Below are positions 1 to 9,385 of a stretch of 64,000 nt of DNA, piece after piece. The DNA lies in NCBI GenBank assembly GCA_028684815.1, contig JAQUFE010000008.1:1-64000 (forward strand). Reading direction: 5' to 3'. Below the pieces are notes generated by a model. That model was given only the letters and a program-made list of their open reading frames with translations, was not told the DNA's origin and ran no database searches. This DNA comes from Sulfurimonas sp. Lineage in GTDB: Bacteria > Campylobacterota > Campylobacteria > Campylobacterales > Sulfurimonadaceae. How positions within the stretch are numbered: the first letter of the stretch is position 1; each line of letters begins with the position of its first letter. Made by a program: the position numbers and the translations under genes.

Positions 1-81
1 AAAAGAAGACATAGTTATTTGGATTATATTTCACCAAATGAGTTTGAAAAAAGATATAATTTGGAGTCTTCAAAAAAGTAG
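1..81 (+). mobile_element. C-terminal end of IS3-family transposase (OrfB/DDE), 5' truncated by window edge
   Basis: Frame 1 translates KRRHSYLDYISPNEFEKRYNLESSKK*, the typical IS3-family C-terminus (RRHSxLxYxSPxEFE). Followed by an IR-like end ttgtctagtttataggggaca at 101-121. Confidence 0.85.
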
Positions 82-93
82 GTTTTTACTGAG

Positions 94-675
94 TTAGTAA
101 TTGTCTAGTTTATAGGGGACATTCCAATTATAAACTTCTTGGATAGCAGTAAGCATAATAGTACGAACTGGACGCACCACTTCTATGCTCTGTGTAAGGT
201 CTTGAAAAAGTATTTCAACTTCTTCACTGTCCTTTGATTTTATAATCTTTTCTACAGTAGCATTAAAGCGTTTGGATTCTGATAGCCATCCTGCATATCC
301 ATCTTTAAACTTTTTCCATTCAACTTTTTCAGCTTCTGATTGCTCAAGTGCTTCGCTAGCTTTTATACCACCTTCTGCACGCTCAAATGCTGCATTGGTC
401 TGCTCTAATGCATTGTTCAATTTTGCTACTCTATCTGGATCGTCTTTTAATCCTCGTACTCTATTTTGTTGAATAATTGCTAACTGGATACCATTTCTAG
501 TTGTCCCTACGTTCATAAGCGAAGGTGTTCGTAAGTTTCCAATCTCATCTACATCTGTTTTCCAATTCACAGTTGCACTATATCCCATCCAACCCAAAAT
601 AGCTAAAGCTATAACTAAAATACCCGTAAGCAACATTAACTTTGTCTGTAAAACCATATTTTCTAACCAATTCAT
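94..675 (-). pseudogene. Methyl-accepting chemotaxis protein, N-terminal fragment (4-helix-bundle sensor) truncated by IS insertion
   Basis: MNWLENMVLQTKLMLLTGILVIALAILGWMGYS... is an MCP-type TM1 plus 4HB sensor; no HAMP or signalling domain. The last residues (VPYKLDNY*) are encoded by the IS end. Confidence 0.8.
101..121 (+). repeat. Probable right terminal inverted repeat of the IS3-family element
   Basis: ttgtctagtttataggggaca (reverse strand TGTCCCCTATAAACTAGACAA) lies just after the transposase stop and ends in CA, at the point where MCP coding similarity stops. Confidence 0.6.
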
Positions 676-701
676 CTCTATTTTCCTTGTATTTGTTTTT
701 C

Positions 702-1172
702 TTATATCTGTTCAATACCAACTAACTCATCAGCTTCAAAAAGCTTAAGCACATCTAAAATCATCACTACATAATCCTCTATTTGAGCAACTGCACATAT
801 AAAATCCGTATCAATTGAGCTTCCGAATTTCGGAGGTTCACTCAAACTTGATGATTCGATGGAAGAGACCTCTTCGACTCTATCTACGATAAACCCAATA
901 CTAATCTTTTGTACCTCGACGATAATAATAGCCGTGTGCATATCTGACTCTCTATGCTCCATGTTAAAACGAAGTCTTGTATCAACGACTGGTATAATTG
1001 AGCCGCGTAAATTGATTACCCCTCTCATGTATGGTGGGATATTTGGAACCTTTGTTATGCCCATCATTGCGATAATCTCTTTGATTCTATCTATCGCTAT
1101 TCCATATTGTTCATTTCCTATATGAAAGGTGAGATATCTCTCCCTTCTTGACTGTGTTGCATTTTTATCCAT
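702..1172 (-). CDS. cheW: CheW-family chemotaxis coupling protein
   Basis: YLTFHIGNEQYGIAIDRIKEII...VPNIPPYMRGVINLRGSIIPVVDTRLRF CheW signature. Confidence 0.92.
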   Translation of the reverse strand: MDKNATQSRRERYLTFHIGNEQYGIAIDRIKEIIAMMGITKVPNIPPYMRGVINLRGSIIPVVDTRLRFNMEHRESDMHTAIIIVEVQKISIGFIVDRVEEVSSIESSSLSEPPKFGSSIDTDFICAVAQIEDYVVMILDVLKLFEADELVGIEQI

Positions 1173-1174
1173 GT

Positions 1175-1561
1175 TTAGACTCCTAAGACCATTTGTAGAG
1201 ATTTTATAAGCTTGTTATCACTAAATGGTTTTACCATCCAGCCAGTCACACCTATCTCTTTTCCACTCATTTTCATTTCGTTTGAACTCTCCGTTGTTAA
1301 GATGATAATTGGTTTGTTTTTATATCGCTCATCTGCTTTAATAGCACGCGCAAGATCCAATCCGTTTAACTCAGGCATGTTTACATCGCTAATAAGAAGG
1401 TCAAAATTTTCACTTCCGTTTTGCAATGCTCCTAAAAGTTCCATTGGATTTAGATAGGACTTAAACTCTATAGTTTTAGAGTCTATCATCTCTTCCAAAG
1501 CCAACTCAGCCGTTGCAATAACTGCTCTTGAATCATCAACAATAATTACCCTTTTTGCCAT
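1175..1561 (-). CDS. CheY-like single-domain response regulator
   Basis: 128 aa receiver domain with VDDS, LLISDVNMPELNGLD, TTES and KPF motifs. Confidence 0.9.
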   Translation of the reverse strand: MAKRVIIVDDSRAVIATAELALEEMIDSKTIEFKSYLNPMELLGALQNGSENFDLLISDVNMPELNGLDLARAIKADERYKNKPIIILTTESSNEMKMSGKEIGVTGWMVKPFSDNKLIKSLQMVLGV

Positions 1562-1582
1562 TTATCTCTCTCCTTATATTTT

Positions 1583-2986
1583 TTAAAAAAATTCCATACT
1601 ATCTTCATCATCGCCTCTCACTTCTTTATCCCCGATTATTCCCTCTATCTGCATGCATGAACTAAAAAATGAGCTATCAAGATAGTGAATATCTTCCGTA
1701 TCTTGTAGAACAAATATATGTTCTCTCCACGAGGTAAGGTCCTCACCCAAATGCTCAAAAAGCATAATCATTGTTTTTATTTTCGATTTATCTTCACTTA
1801 CAATCTTTGCATTGTCTTTGATAAAAGACCCCAAAGAAGTTAGCGCATAAGCAAGAGCTGTAAATTCAAAAAGGCTATTGATAACACGAACATAGACATA
1901 AAGAACAGCATCAACAAAATGTATTAAGTTTTTTTCACTAGGTTCTACTTCGATCAAGTTAAGCCCTTCCCTCCACTCATCATCAATACTTGAGAGTTCA
2001 AGAATATCATCTAAAATATCACCTACTTCAGCAACATAATCTGATGCACTTGTTTTGTGAATAAAGCTTTGATGCATAAGTTCCTTTTCATTTTCTTTCA
2101 TAACTCTTACTTCTTTTACACTCTGAGTTTTATGTTGACTTTGCATATCTTCTACTGGTGCATTTTTTATTTGTACCTGTGTCGGTATTTCTTGGACAAC
2201 TATCTCTTCCTCCTCCTTTGGCTTACTTAATCTTGCACAAAATATATTTTCTAAAATGATTACATCTGTTCCAAATTCACTAAGCATATCTAAGGTTTTT
2301 TGCTCTAAAGTTATTGCTTTATCAAACTTAATTGTGATGTAAAACTCTTCATAGCTCTCTTCGACAATAATAGTCAATGTCTTGCCGTTTCTAGTTCCTT
2401 CAATCATAAGCTTATAAAATAGTTTAATAACTTTGTCAAACTTACTAGAGAGTGTTGTGAATTTACTTTTATATCTGTCAAAGAGCCACAAGCCAAACTC
2501 CATCATCGTATCTGTATTGACTATGTCAAAGATGGTTTTGTAGGAAGGAATATCCGAGTTAAATGGGTTTAGTATAATTTTTTTCGTTTTCTCTTTAAAA
2601 TTACTTAATCCTAAATGAAATGCTAAAACAACGTTTTGAAGTTCAAAACGAATCAGTTCCTTGTTGATAGGTTTATGAACATATACATCGATGCCTATCG
2701 CTCTCATCTTATCTTCAACACTAGAATCAAAAACGCCTGTTACTATCATTATAATGATTTGAGGATATCTTTCTTTTATAATTTGAGATGCTTCAATACC
2801 ATCCATTTTTGGCATCATAATATCCATCAAAATAATATGAGGACGCCACGACTCTGTAATCTCGACAGTTTCAAGACCATCAGCAGCATCTTTTAACTCA
2901 AAATAATTTAAATTTATACATGTTTCTCTTAAAACTAAACGATCGTATTCATCGTCATCAGCTATAAGAAGTCTTAATTTCTCCAT
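1583..2986 (-). CDS. Response regulator with N-terminal receiver and uncharacterised C-terminal region
   Basis: LLIADDDEYDRLVLRETC...HIILMDIMMPKMDGIEASQII...KPI receiver motifs, followed by about 340 aa without an obvious output domain. Confidence 0.85.
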   Translation of the reverse strand: MEKLRLLIADDDEYDRLVLRETCINLNYFELKDAADGLETVEITESWRPHIILMDIMMPKMDGIEASQIIKERYPQIIIMIVTGVFDSSVEDKMRAIGIDVYVHKPINKELIRFELQNVVLAFHLGLSNFKEKTKKIILNPFNSDIPSYKTIFDIVNTDTMMEFGLWLFDRYKSKFTTLSSKFDKVIKLFYKLMIEGTRNGKTLTIIVEESYEEFYITIKFDKAITLEQKTLDMLSEFGTDVIILENIFCARLSKPKEEEEIVVQEIPTQVQIKNAPVEDMQSQHKTQSVKEVRVMKENEKELMHQSFIHKTSASDYVAEVGDILDDILELSSIDDEWREGLNLIEVEPSEKNLIHFVDAVLYVYVRVINSLFEFTALAYALTSLGSFIKDNAKIVSEDKSKIKTMIMLFEHLGEDLTSWREHIFVLQDTEDIHYLDSSFFSSCMQIEGIIGDKEVRGDDEDSMEFF

Positions 2987-3097
2987 TTATCAACTCTTTA
3001 TTAATATGTTAGTTGTAGTATTAAATCAAATAAGGATGCAAAAAGAATGCAAAAAAGAACTAGTTTAGGTAAAATATATTTATATTTTTAAAAATGG

Positions 3098-4363
3098 ATG
3101 ATTATGAACTCTATAACACTAAGCTCAAAAACGCTGCACGACATTCACAATAGTTTAAATATTATTTTGGGGTATTCACAAATGCTTCAAGATAAGGAAG
3201 GCTTATGCGAAGAGCAAAAAAAAATGGCTATTTCCATAGAGAAGGAGACTTCCAATATAGCCACTTTTTTATCTTCAAAAAAAGACGAAAATAGAGGAGA
3301 TTTTACACAACAAAATTTTCAACCAAGAGAAGTACATAAAGACTCACTAAGTTCAAAAATAGTTATTATTGATGATAAAAAAGAAAATCTATCTCTGTTT
3401 AGTCATATGCTTACTCCATACAAATACGATATAAAAGTTGCATCAAATGGAGAAGATGGGTTAAAAATCATAAAAAAATTTCATCCTGAGTTAATTTTAC
3501 TTGATGTCATAATGCCTAAAATGGATGGATACAAGGTTCTAAGAAAACTAAAGCAAGATAAATCTACTAAAGATATTCCAGTAATTTTTTTAACAGCAAA
3601 AGACAGTACAGAGGATGTCATAAAAGGATTTAAAGTAGGTGCAGCAGATTACATAGCAAAACCATTTCATCCAAAAGAGCTTATTGCTAGAATTCAGGCA
3701 CATCTACAAAAAGCAAGGCTTTATACAAATTTAAAAAAAGTTATGGAAGAGTTATTTCATGAACTCCATACACCTCTTAGCATAATAAATTCAGCTATGC
3801 AGATGCAAGAGTTAGAATATAAAAGATCGGACTATACACAAATGTCTCTTGCTGCATGTAAAACCCTGCAAAATATCTATGATGATCTCTACTACTCAAT
3901 CAGCTATTATGATAAAATAAGAGAAAAAAAAGTATTTGACTTTAGTGCGCTTTTACATCAAAGAGTTAAATACTTCAGCTTAGTCGCACATAGCCGCTCT
4001 TTAATATTTAAAATAAATGTTGCACAACAGATATCTCTCTGGCTCAATCAAGAGGAGATGGAAAGAGTGTTAGATAACCTTATTTCAAATGCTATTAAAT
4101 ACACAAAGGAGAATGGCAACATATTTATATCTACCACCCAAAAAGAAGAAAAATTGGTATTTTTGATTTGTAATCAGTCATTTAAAGAGATAGATACTAA
4201 AAATATATTTCAAAAATACCATCGTCAACAAAAGGAGATTTTTGGACTTGGCATTGGTCTTGATCTTGTTAAGTTAATATGTCAAAAGAACAATCTTGAT
4301 ATTGTGGCTAGGACTAACAATAATTTATTTTGTATAGAAATGGAGTTACCTAAAATAAAATGA
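3098..4363 (+). CDS. Cytosolic hybrid histidine kinase (H-box-like helix, receiver, HisKA, HATPase)
   Basis: IVIIDDKKENL..ILLDVIMPKMDGYKV receiver; FHELHTPLSIINSAMQ H-box; NLISNAIKYTKENG N-box; GLGIGLDLVK G-box. Confidence 0.9.
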   Translation: MIMNSITLSSKTLHDIHNSLNIILGYSQMLQDKEGLCEEQKKMAISIEKETSNIATFLSSKKDENRGDFTQQNFQPREVHKDSLSSKIVIIDDKKENLSLFSHMLTPYKYDIKVASNGEDGLKIIKKFHPELILLDVIMPKMDGYKVLRKLKQDKSTKDIPVIFLTAKDSTEDVIKGFKVGAADYIAKPFHPKELIARIQAHLQKARLYTNLKKVMEELFHELHTPLSIINSAMQMQELEYKRSDYTQMSLAACKTLQNIYDDLYYSISYYDKIREKKVFDFSALLHQRVKYFSLVAHSRSLIFKINVAQQISLWLNQEEMERVLDNLISNAIKYTKENGNIFISTTQKEEKLVFLICNQSFKEIDTKNIFQKYHRQQKEIFGLGIGLDLVKLICQKNNLDIVARTNNNLFCIEMELPKIK

Positions 4364-5025
4364 AAATACTACTAATGGAAGATGAGTTGCATCTAAGGCA
4401 AAATATCAAAAAATTTTTAAATATTAAAGGGTATTTTGTAGATGATTTTGTAGATGGTGAGCAGTTGCTAAGAGAAGCTAATCTTCATGACTATGACTGC
4501 ATTATATTAGATATCAACACTCCTAAAATTAATGGATTTGAAGTTCTTAAATATATTAGAGAAAACAATATTTCGACACAGACAATTTTTATAAGTGTAT
4601 TAACAGATGTGCAAAAAGTCCTCAAAGCTTTTGAGCTTGGAGCCGCTGACTACCTTAGAAAACCTTTCGATTTTGCTGAACTTGAAGTGAGGATGTTGCA
4701 AACAATTCCAAAAAATTTCATCAATAATTATGTCTATCTTGATGATAACTACAAATATGACTTAAAAAATCGTACACTCTTTAGAAATGAAACCCCTTCC
4801 AAGCTCACTACAACACAAAAAAGACTCTTATATATCTTGATAAAAAATCAAAATACATTAGTCACATTTGACACCTTAAGGGAGTATGTTTGGGATGACA
4901 AAGAGATCTCACATAGTACGATTTTATCTACTATGAGAGATTTAAAGAAAACTTTGCCCAACTCTTTTATCCAAAATATCAGGGGAGAGGGTTATATAGG
5001 TGTTGTACCAGTTGAATATACTTGA
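4360..5025 (+). CDS. OmpR/PhoB-family response regulator
   Basis: MKILLMEDELHLRQNIKKFL...IILDINTPKINGFEVL...KPF receiver plus C-terminal winged helix (LRDLKKTLPNSFIQNIRGEGYIG). 4-nt overlap with the upstream kinase gene. Confidence 0.92.
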   Translation: MKILLMEDELHLRQNIKKFLNIKGYFVDDFVDGEQLLREANLHDYDCIILDINTPKINGFEVLKYIRENNISTQTIFISVLTDVQKVLKAFELGAADYLRKPFDFAELEVRMLQTIPKNFINNYVYLDDNYKYDLKNRTLFRNETPSKLTTTQKRLLYILIKNQNTLVTFDTLREYVWDDKEISHSTILSTMRDLKKTLPNSFIQNIRGEGYIGVVPVEYT

Positions 5026-5166
5026 AAAATCATTCTTCTTTACTAACATAGCTCGAATTTTAATATACAAAGCATTCAAATTATCCATTAAATATTGAAC
5101 TTACTTATATATTAACTATTTTTATGTTAGTCTGAATATCTAAAAGTAACATCGTGCAGTAACAAT

Positions 5167-5285
5167 AATTGAGTCTTCTGAACAATTATGAAATTAGATC
5201 CTCAGTCAAGTTCATGATGACGCATGTCCCGTCATTTCGTGCTTGACACGAAATCTAGTTTACAAATTAATCAGAGGGTTCAATT
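5167..5285 (+). repeat. Family A composite palindromic MITE-like element, copy A1
   Basis: aattgagtcttctgaacaatta...tcatttcgtgcttgacacgaaatctagttta..attaatcagagggttcaatt. Confidence 0.8.
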
Positions 5286-5326
5286 GCCATTTACACAGTT
5301 TAAATTTTTACATAAAGAGGAAAAAA

Positions 5327-6106
5327 ATGAAAAGAATAGTTATTAAAGTTGGAAGTAGTGTTTTAACAGAAACAACAAATATAGCAGAAGAGAGAATGTT
5401 GCATCTTGTCTCTTTAATCACTGAAGCTAGAAAAAAATACGAAGTAGTCCTCGTCACATCTGGTGCAGTATCGGCTGGATATACAGCGGTAAAGTTAAAC
5501 AGAACTATACCCACAAGTAAAAAGGTTTTAGCATCTGTTGGACAGTCTATTCTTATGAGTTCTTATAAAAATATGTTTGATATTTATGATGTAACTATTT
5601 CTCAAATACTCTTAACAGAAGAGGATTTTGATTCAAAAGTACATACTAGAATTTTTCAAGATATCATAGAGAGAACATTTAAGCATGATATTTTACCTAT
5701 TGTTAATGAAAACGACATCTCAACAACCCCAGATCAACTCTTTGGAGACAATGATCAACTATCGGCTCATGTTGCTTACTATACAGGAGCAGATTTACTT
5801 ATAATACTGAGTGATATTGATGGTTATTACGATTCTAACCCTAAAGATAATCCTAAGGCAAAAATAAGAAAGTTTGTAACGGAGTTAAATGTAGAGGAGC
5901 TAAATCAAGAGCATACTCCAAACTCTCAATTTGCAACAGGCGGAATCGTAACAAAACTAAAAGCGGCCGAGTACCTTATGGATAACGGCAGAGAGATGTT
6001 TTTGTGTAATGGCTATGATTTAACCACTGCTAGAGAGTTTTTGATAGATGGCGTGCACAATAAAGGCACTCTCTTTACTAAGAAAAAAGATATAACACAA
6101 GATTAG
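5327..6106 (+). CDS. proB: Glutamate 5-kinase
   Basis: MKRIVIKVGSSVLTE...VTSGAVSAG...NENDIST..FGDNDQLSAHVA. Start moved from 5243 to 5327 (RBS aaagagg); the upstream ORF part lies in a repeat. Confidence 0.92.
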   Translation: MKRIVIKVGSSVLTETTNIAEERMLHLVSLITEARKKYEVVLVTSGAVSAGYTAVKLNRTIPTSKKVLASVGQSILMSSYKNMFDIYDVTISQILLTEEDFDSKVHTRIFQDIIERTFKHDILPIVNENDISTTPDQLFGDNDQLSAHVAYYTGADLLIILSDIDGYYDSNPKDNPKAKIRKFVTELNVEELNQEHTPNSQFATGGIVTKLKAAEYLMDNGREMFLCNGYDLTTAREFLIDGVHNKGTLFTKKKDITQD

Positions 6107-6175
6107 TTTTTTTGCCCTGAGGGAACGCGTTTAAAGTTTTATGTCAGCTACAATCTCTAACACAACTCTTCACTT

Positions 6176-7315
6176 CTAAATATTTAGAAGTGATATCATT
6201 TGAGTAAGTAAAACCCCTATTTGTGCTTGAATAGAAGCCTTTTCACTCTCTTTTGCATGAGAGAGTTTTGCTTCAAGAATCTTTATCTTCTTTTGTAGTT
6301 GAGTCATGATATCATCATCTTCACCCTCATCTTGTAGTATATTTTGATTGTCTGCATAGATTTGTTTCACATCTAGTAGAGAAGATTTTTTTTGGAAAAT
6401 CTCAAGAGTATTTAAATTTTCCAGAGTTTTAGTTGCCATATCAATATGAGAGATAATCCCTGCTTTGCCACTCTTAAAAAGGACGATGCCACTCTTTCTC
6501 ATCTCACCTAAAAGCTCATTTGAACTAGACTTAAAGCTAAAAGGAGTCTGAGTATTTCCTAAAAAAATAGCTCCGATACCTACTTCACCTAAAGCCAATA
6601 ACTCATCCTTGTCATCTGTTTTTTGCCAAATTCTAAGTTTATCAAATATCTTATCATTCGCATCTATCCAGCCGTTATTGTCATCATCATATTTGCTCAA
6701 ATCTGCAAAGCCATCACCACTCTTCGTACCAAAAAGCTCGCTACCATCATCTATAATACCGTTGTTATTTTTGTCAAGTGCTAAAAAACCACTTCCCTCT
6801 TTTAGCAGTGATATCTGATCTCTCCTACCATCGCTATCTATATCAAATGAAAATTTATTAGAACCTAAACTTGGCATAAGTCCATCGAGAGAGATAATTA
6901 AAGGATCTTTTAGAGACTTGCTTACTAACTCAGCACTTATCTGAGTTGTTTGAACAAAGCTCCTTGAGAGGAACAAATCCATAGAGATATCTATCTCTCT
7001 GCCATCTGCTACAACTTTTGCATCTACTGTGAAGTTTAAAGCCTGTGACTCCATAAATGTACTGCTTATTATAAATCTGTCTTTAACAATCTTAGCAGAC
7101 TCTGAGTTGATATTTTTCAAAATCGCTTTAGATAGTTCTATGGAGAGCTCTTTATTTGTGTCTATATTTTGAATATCTTGTTTGATAGCAGATACACTCG
7201 CAGAATTACCATTTTCAAAAGTTTGTGTATCCTTCTTGATATCAGCTTGAGTCGATTGATGCCAAAGATTGTAAAATTGCGCATTCATTTGCACAGAATA
7301 ACTATCTATTCTCAT
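6176..7315 (-). CDS. Hypothetical protein with EF-hand/dockerin-like Ca-binding repeats
   Basis: DIDSDGRRDQISLL, DKNNNGIIDDGSELFG and DDDNNGWIDANDKIF repeats typical of Ca-binding loops. Confidence 0.7.
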   Translation of the reverse strand: MRIDSYSVQMNAQFYNLWHQSTQADIKKDTQTFENGNSASVSAIKQDIQNIDTNKELSIELSKAILKNINSESAKIVKDRFIISSTFMESQALNFTVDAKVVADGREIDISMDLFLSRSFVQTTQISAELVSKSLKDPLIISLDGLMPSLGSNKFSFDIDSDGRRDQISLLKEGSGFLALDKNNNGIIDDGSELFGTKSGDGFADLSKYDDDNNGWIDANDKIFDKLRIWQKTDDKDELLALGEVGIGAIFLGNTQTPFSFKSSSNELLGEMRKSGIVLFKSGKAGIISHIDMATKTLENLNTLEIFQKKSSLLDVKQIYADNQNILQDEGEDDDIMTQLQKKIKILEAKLSHAKESEKASIQAQIGVLLTQMISLLNI

Positions 7316-7465
7316 GCTACTCTCCTTAATATTTATGAGTATATTATCGGCTAGAAGAGTAAACCCTTAAAAAAACCATATATCTATCATGCATTTTAAC
7401 CTTAAATATCCTCTACTTTTAGTCAATTCTAAGTTTCGTATGATAGAATTTTGCCATCATTTTAT

Positions 7466-7540
7466 TGGGGTATCGCCAAGCGGTAAGGCCGTGGCTTTTG
7501 GTGCCACTACTCGGGGGTTCGAATCCCTCTACCCCATCCA
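7466..7540 (+). tRNA. tRNA-Gln (anticodon TTG)
   Basis: TGGGGTATCGCCAAGCGGTAAGGCCGTGGCTTTTGGTGCCAC...GGGTTCGAATCCCTCTACCCCATCCA: cloverleaf stems, GTTCGAATC T-loop, encoded CCA, 7-nt anticodon loop TTTTGGT. Confidence 0.95.
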
Positions 7541-7635
7541 CAACACTTCAACAATCATAAACATTTTCTTAAAAATTAACCACTTCAACAATCAAAATAG
7601 TGTAATATGCTTTTTACTAAATTATTGGACTATAT

Positions 7636-8370
7636 ATGGATTTCTCACACTTAGACAGACTCAAAGCCAAGCTAGATGCGCACAGACCACTCTCACAAGA
7701 GATGCTAAGCAATCTTCATGAAGATTTAGTTCTTAGATGGACTTTTAACTCTAATGCTATTGAGGGAAACACTCTTACACTCCAAGAAACTAAAGTCGTC
7801 CTAGAGGGAATAACTGTTGGCGGTAAAAACCTGCGAGAGCATTTTGAGGCTATAAATCACAAGGAAGCAATTTTTTACGTAGAAGAACTTACTACAAAAA
7901 ATGAACTTCTTTGTGAGCATGACATCAAGTCCATCCACTCACTCATCTTAAAAAATATTGACGATAAAAATGCGGGTAAATATCGTGATATAAATGTTCT
8001 TATAAGTGGAGCTGAACATAAACCACCTCAAGCACTTGAAGTAAGTGCTAAGATGCAAGAGTTTATATCTTGGTACAAAAAAGAGCATACAAATCTTCAC
8101 CCTGTAGAGTTAGCAGCTAGAGTTCATGTTGATTTTGTAGCCATCCACCCTTTTGTAGATGGCAATGGCAGAACATCAAGACTTCTTTTAAACCTTGAAC
8201 TTATAAAGCACGGTTTCCCCCCTGCTATTATAAAAGTAGAAAATAGACTAGCCTACTATAAAGCTCTTGACATAGCACACACTACACAAAACTACGAACC
8301 TTTTTTAGAACTAGTTTCTCAGGTTTGCGTTGAGAGCTTTGAGCCTTACTTTTATCTACTTGGGCTATAA
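7636..8370 (+). CDS. Fic-family protein (putative AMPylase)
   Basis: HPFVDGNGRTSR Fic catalytic motif; N-terminal SNAIEGNTL resembles the autoinhibitory (S/T)xxxE(G/N) helix. Confidence 0.9.
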   Translation: MDFSHLDRLKAKLDAHRPLSQEMLSNLHEDLVLRWTFNSNAIEGNTLTLQETKVVLEGITVGGKNLREHFEAINHKEAIFYVEELTTKNELLCEHDIKSIHSLILKNIDDKNAGKYRDINVLISGAEHKPPQALEVSAKMQEFISWYKKEHTNLHPVELAARVHVDFVAIHPFVDGNGRTSRLLLNLELIKHGFPPAIIKVENRLAYYKALDIAHTTQNYEPFLELVSQVCVESFEPYFYLLGL

Positions 8371-8402
8371 TTGACAAATCAAAAATTATTTAAAGGTAAA
8401 AC

Positions 8403-8504
8403 ATGGAAGATCTCGATGGAGCAACCATAATAGTTAGATCTCTAGTTCTTATAGTGATACTAGTAATCTTTTTCTTTGTTCTAAAGAGTAAGAAAAAAGA
8501 CTAA
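8403..8504 (+). CDS. Putative 33-aa single-TM small protein
   Basis: Not in the ORF track: MEDLDGATIIVRSLVLIVILVIFFFVLKSKKKD*, with upstream aaaggtaaaac RBS-like sequence and a lysine-rich end after one TM helix. Confidence 0.55.
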   Translation: MEDLDGATIIVRSLVLIVILVIFFFVLKSKKKD

Positions 8505-8506
8505 AC

Positions 8507-9004
8507 TTATATATACTTTTTAGTTAACTTTTTTATTTTTTTATATATCTTATCAAAGTCCGTTGAGTAAACTCTTGTGCTTGCTATGGCTGTTATAAAG
8601 TTTGTATCCCTGTTCCACCTAGGAACTAGATGCATGTGAATGTGCTCAGCTATCCCAGCTCCTGCATCTTTACCTAAGTTCATACCGATATTTACGCCCT
8701 TTGCACCCAAACCCTCTTTTAAAAGTCTAACGCCCTTTTGAGCCAAAAGACTCATATGTAACCACGTTGTCTCATCCAACTCTTCTAGCTTGTCAGTATG
8801 TTTGTGAGGGATTATCATAAAGTGCCCTGGAGTGTAAGGATATATATTCATCACCATAAAACAGTGCTCATCTCTGTAGAGAACATGCGATTTTTTATCC
8901 TCTTTTGCATGAGTGCTTATATGACAAAAAACACAACCCTCTATCTTTTTACCAGCAATATAATCATCTCTCCACGGCGCATATAAAATATCTTTCATCT
9001 TCAT
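8507..9004 (-). CDS. HIT-family hydrolase
   Basis: CVFCHI...YPYTPGHFMIIPHKHT...HIHMHLVPRW histidine-triad motif. Confidence 0.92.
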   Translation of the reverse strand: MKMKDILYAPWRDDYIAGKKIEGCVFCHISTHAKEDKKSHVLYRDEHCFMVMNIYPYTPGHFMIIPHKHTDKLEELDETTWLHMSLLAQKGVRLLKEGLGAKGVNIGMNLGKDAGAGIAEHIHMHLVPRWNRDTNFITAIASTRVYSTDFDKIYKKIKKLTKKYI

Positions 9005-9109
9005 CTCTCTTTTTATTTTCTAACTATAGTTTAGTCCATTACTCTATAAAAAGAGATAACTTTACTAATATATATAAAGATAAGCATTATGAAGCTCTTA
9101 AAATTCACA

Positions 9110-9267
9110 ATACTTTTCGCAAATGATGGTTTGTAAACCATTAAAGTTTTAATGGCTTTTCGCAAGCGATGCTTTTTACGTCCTTAAAGTTTCAATCACT
9201 TTTCGGAAGCGATGCTTTTAGGAATGCTAACCAATGGCATTCTCCACTGTGAGGCTTTGAAGCCTAC
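9110..9267. repeat. Family C intergenic repeat, copy C1
   Basis: cttttcgcaagcgatgcttttt / cttttcggaagcgatgcttttaggaatgctaaccaatggcattctccactgtgaggctttgaagcc. Confidence 0.65.
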
Positions 9268-9385
9268 AATTGAGCCTTCTGATTAATATCTAAACTAGAT
9301 TCCGTGTCAAGCACGGAATGACGGAACACTGGTCATCCTGAACTTGATTCAGGATCTACCTTAATAATTGTTCAGAGTACTCAAT
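9268..9385 (-). repeat. Family A element, copy A2 (reverse orientation)
   Basis: aattgagccttctgattaat..ctagattccgtgtcaagcacggaatgac...tcatcctgaacttgattcaggatc...taataattgttcagagtactcaat. Confidence 0.85.

Noticed and set aside
5243-5326. N-terminal extension of ProB in the ORF track
   Set aside because: Extension is translated repeat DNA; the MKRIVIKVGSS start at 5327 has an RBS and matches ProB family starts.
7389-7721. 110-aa plus-strand ORF
   Set aside because: Spans the tRNA-Gln gene and the start of the Fic gene in another frame; spurious.
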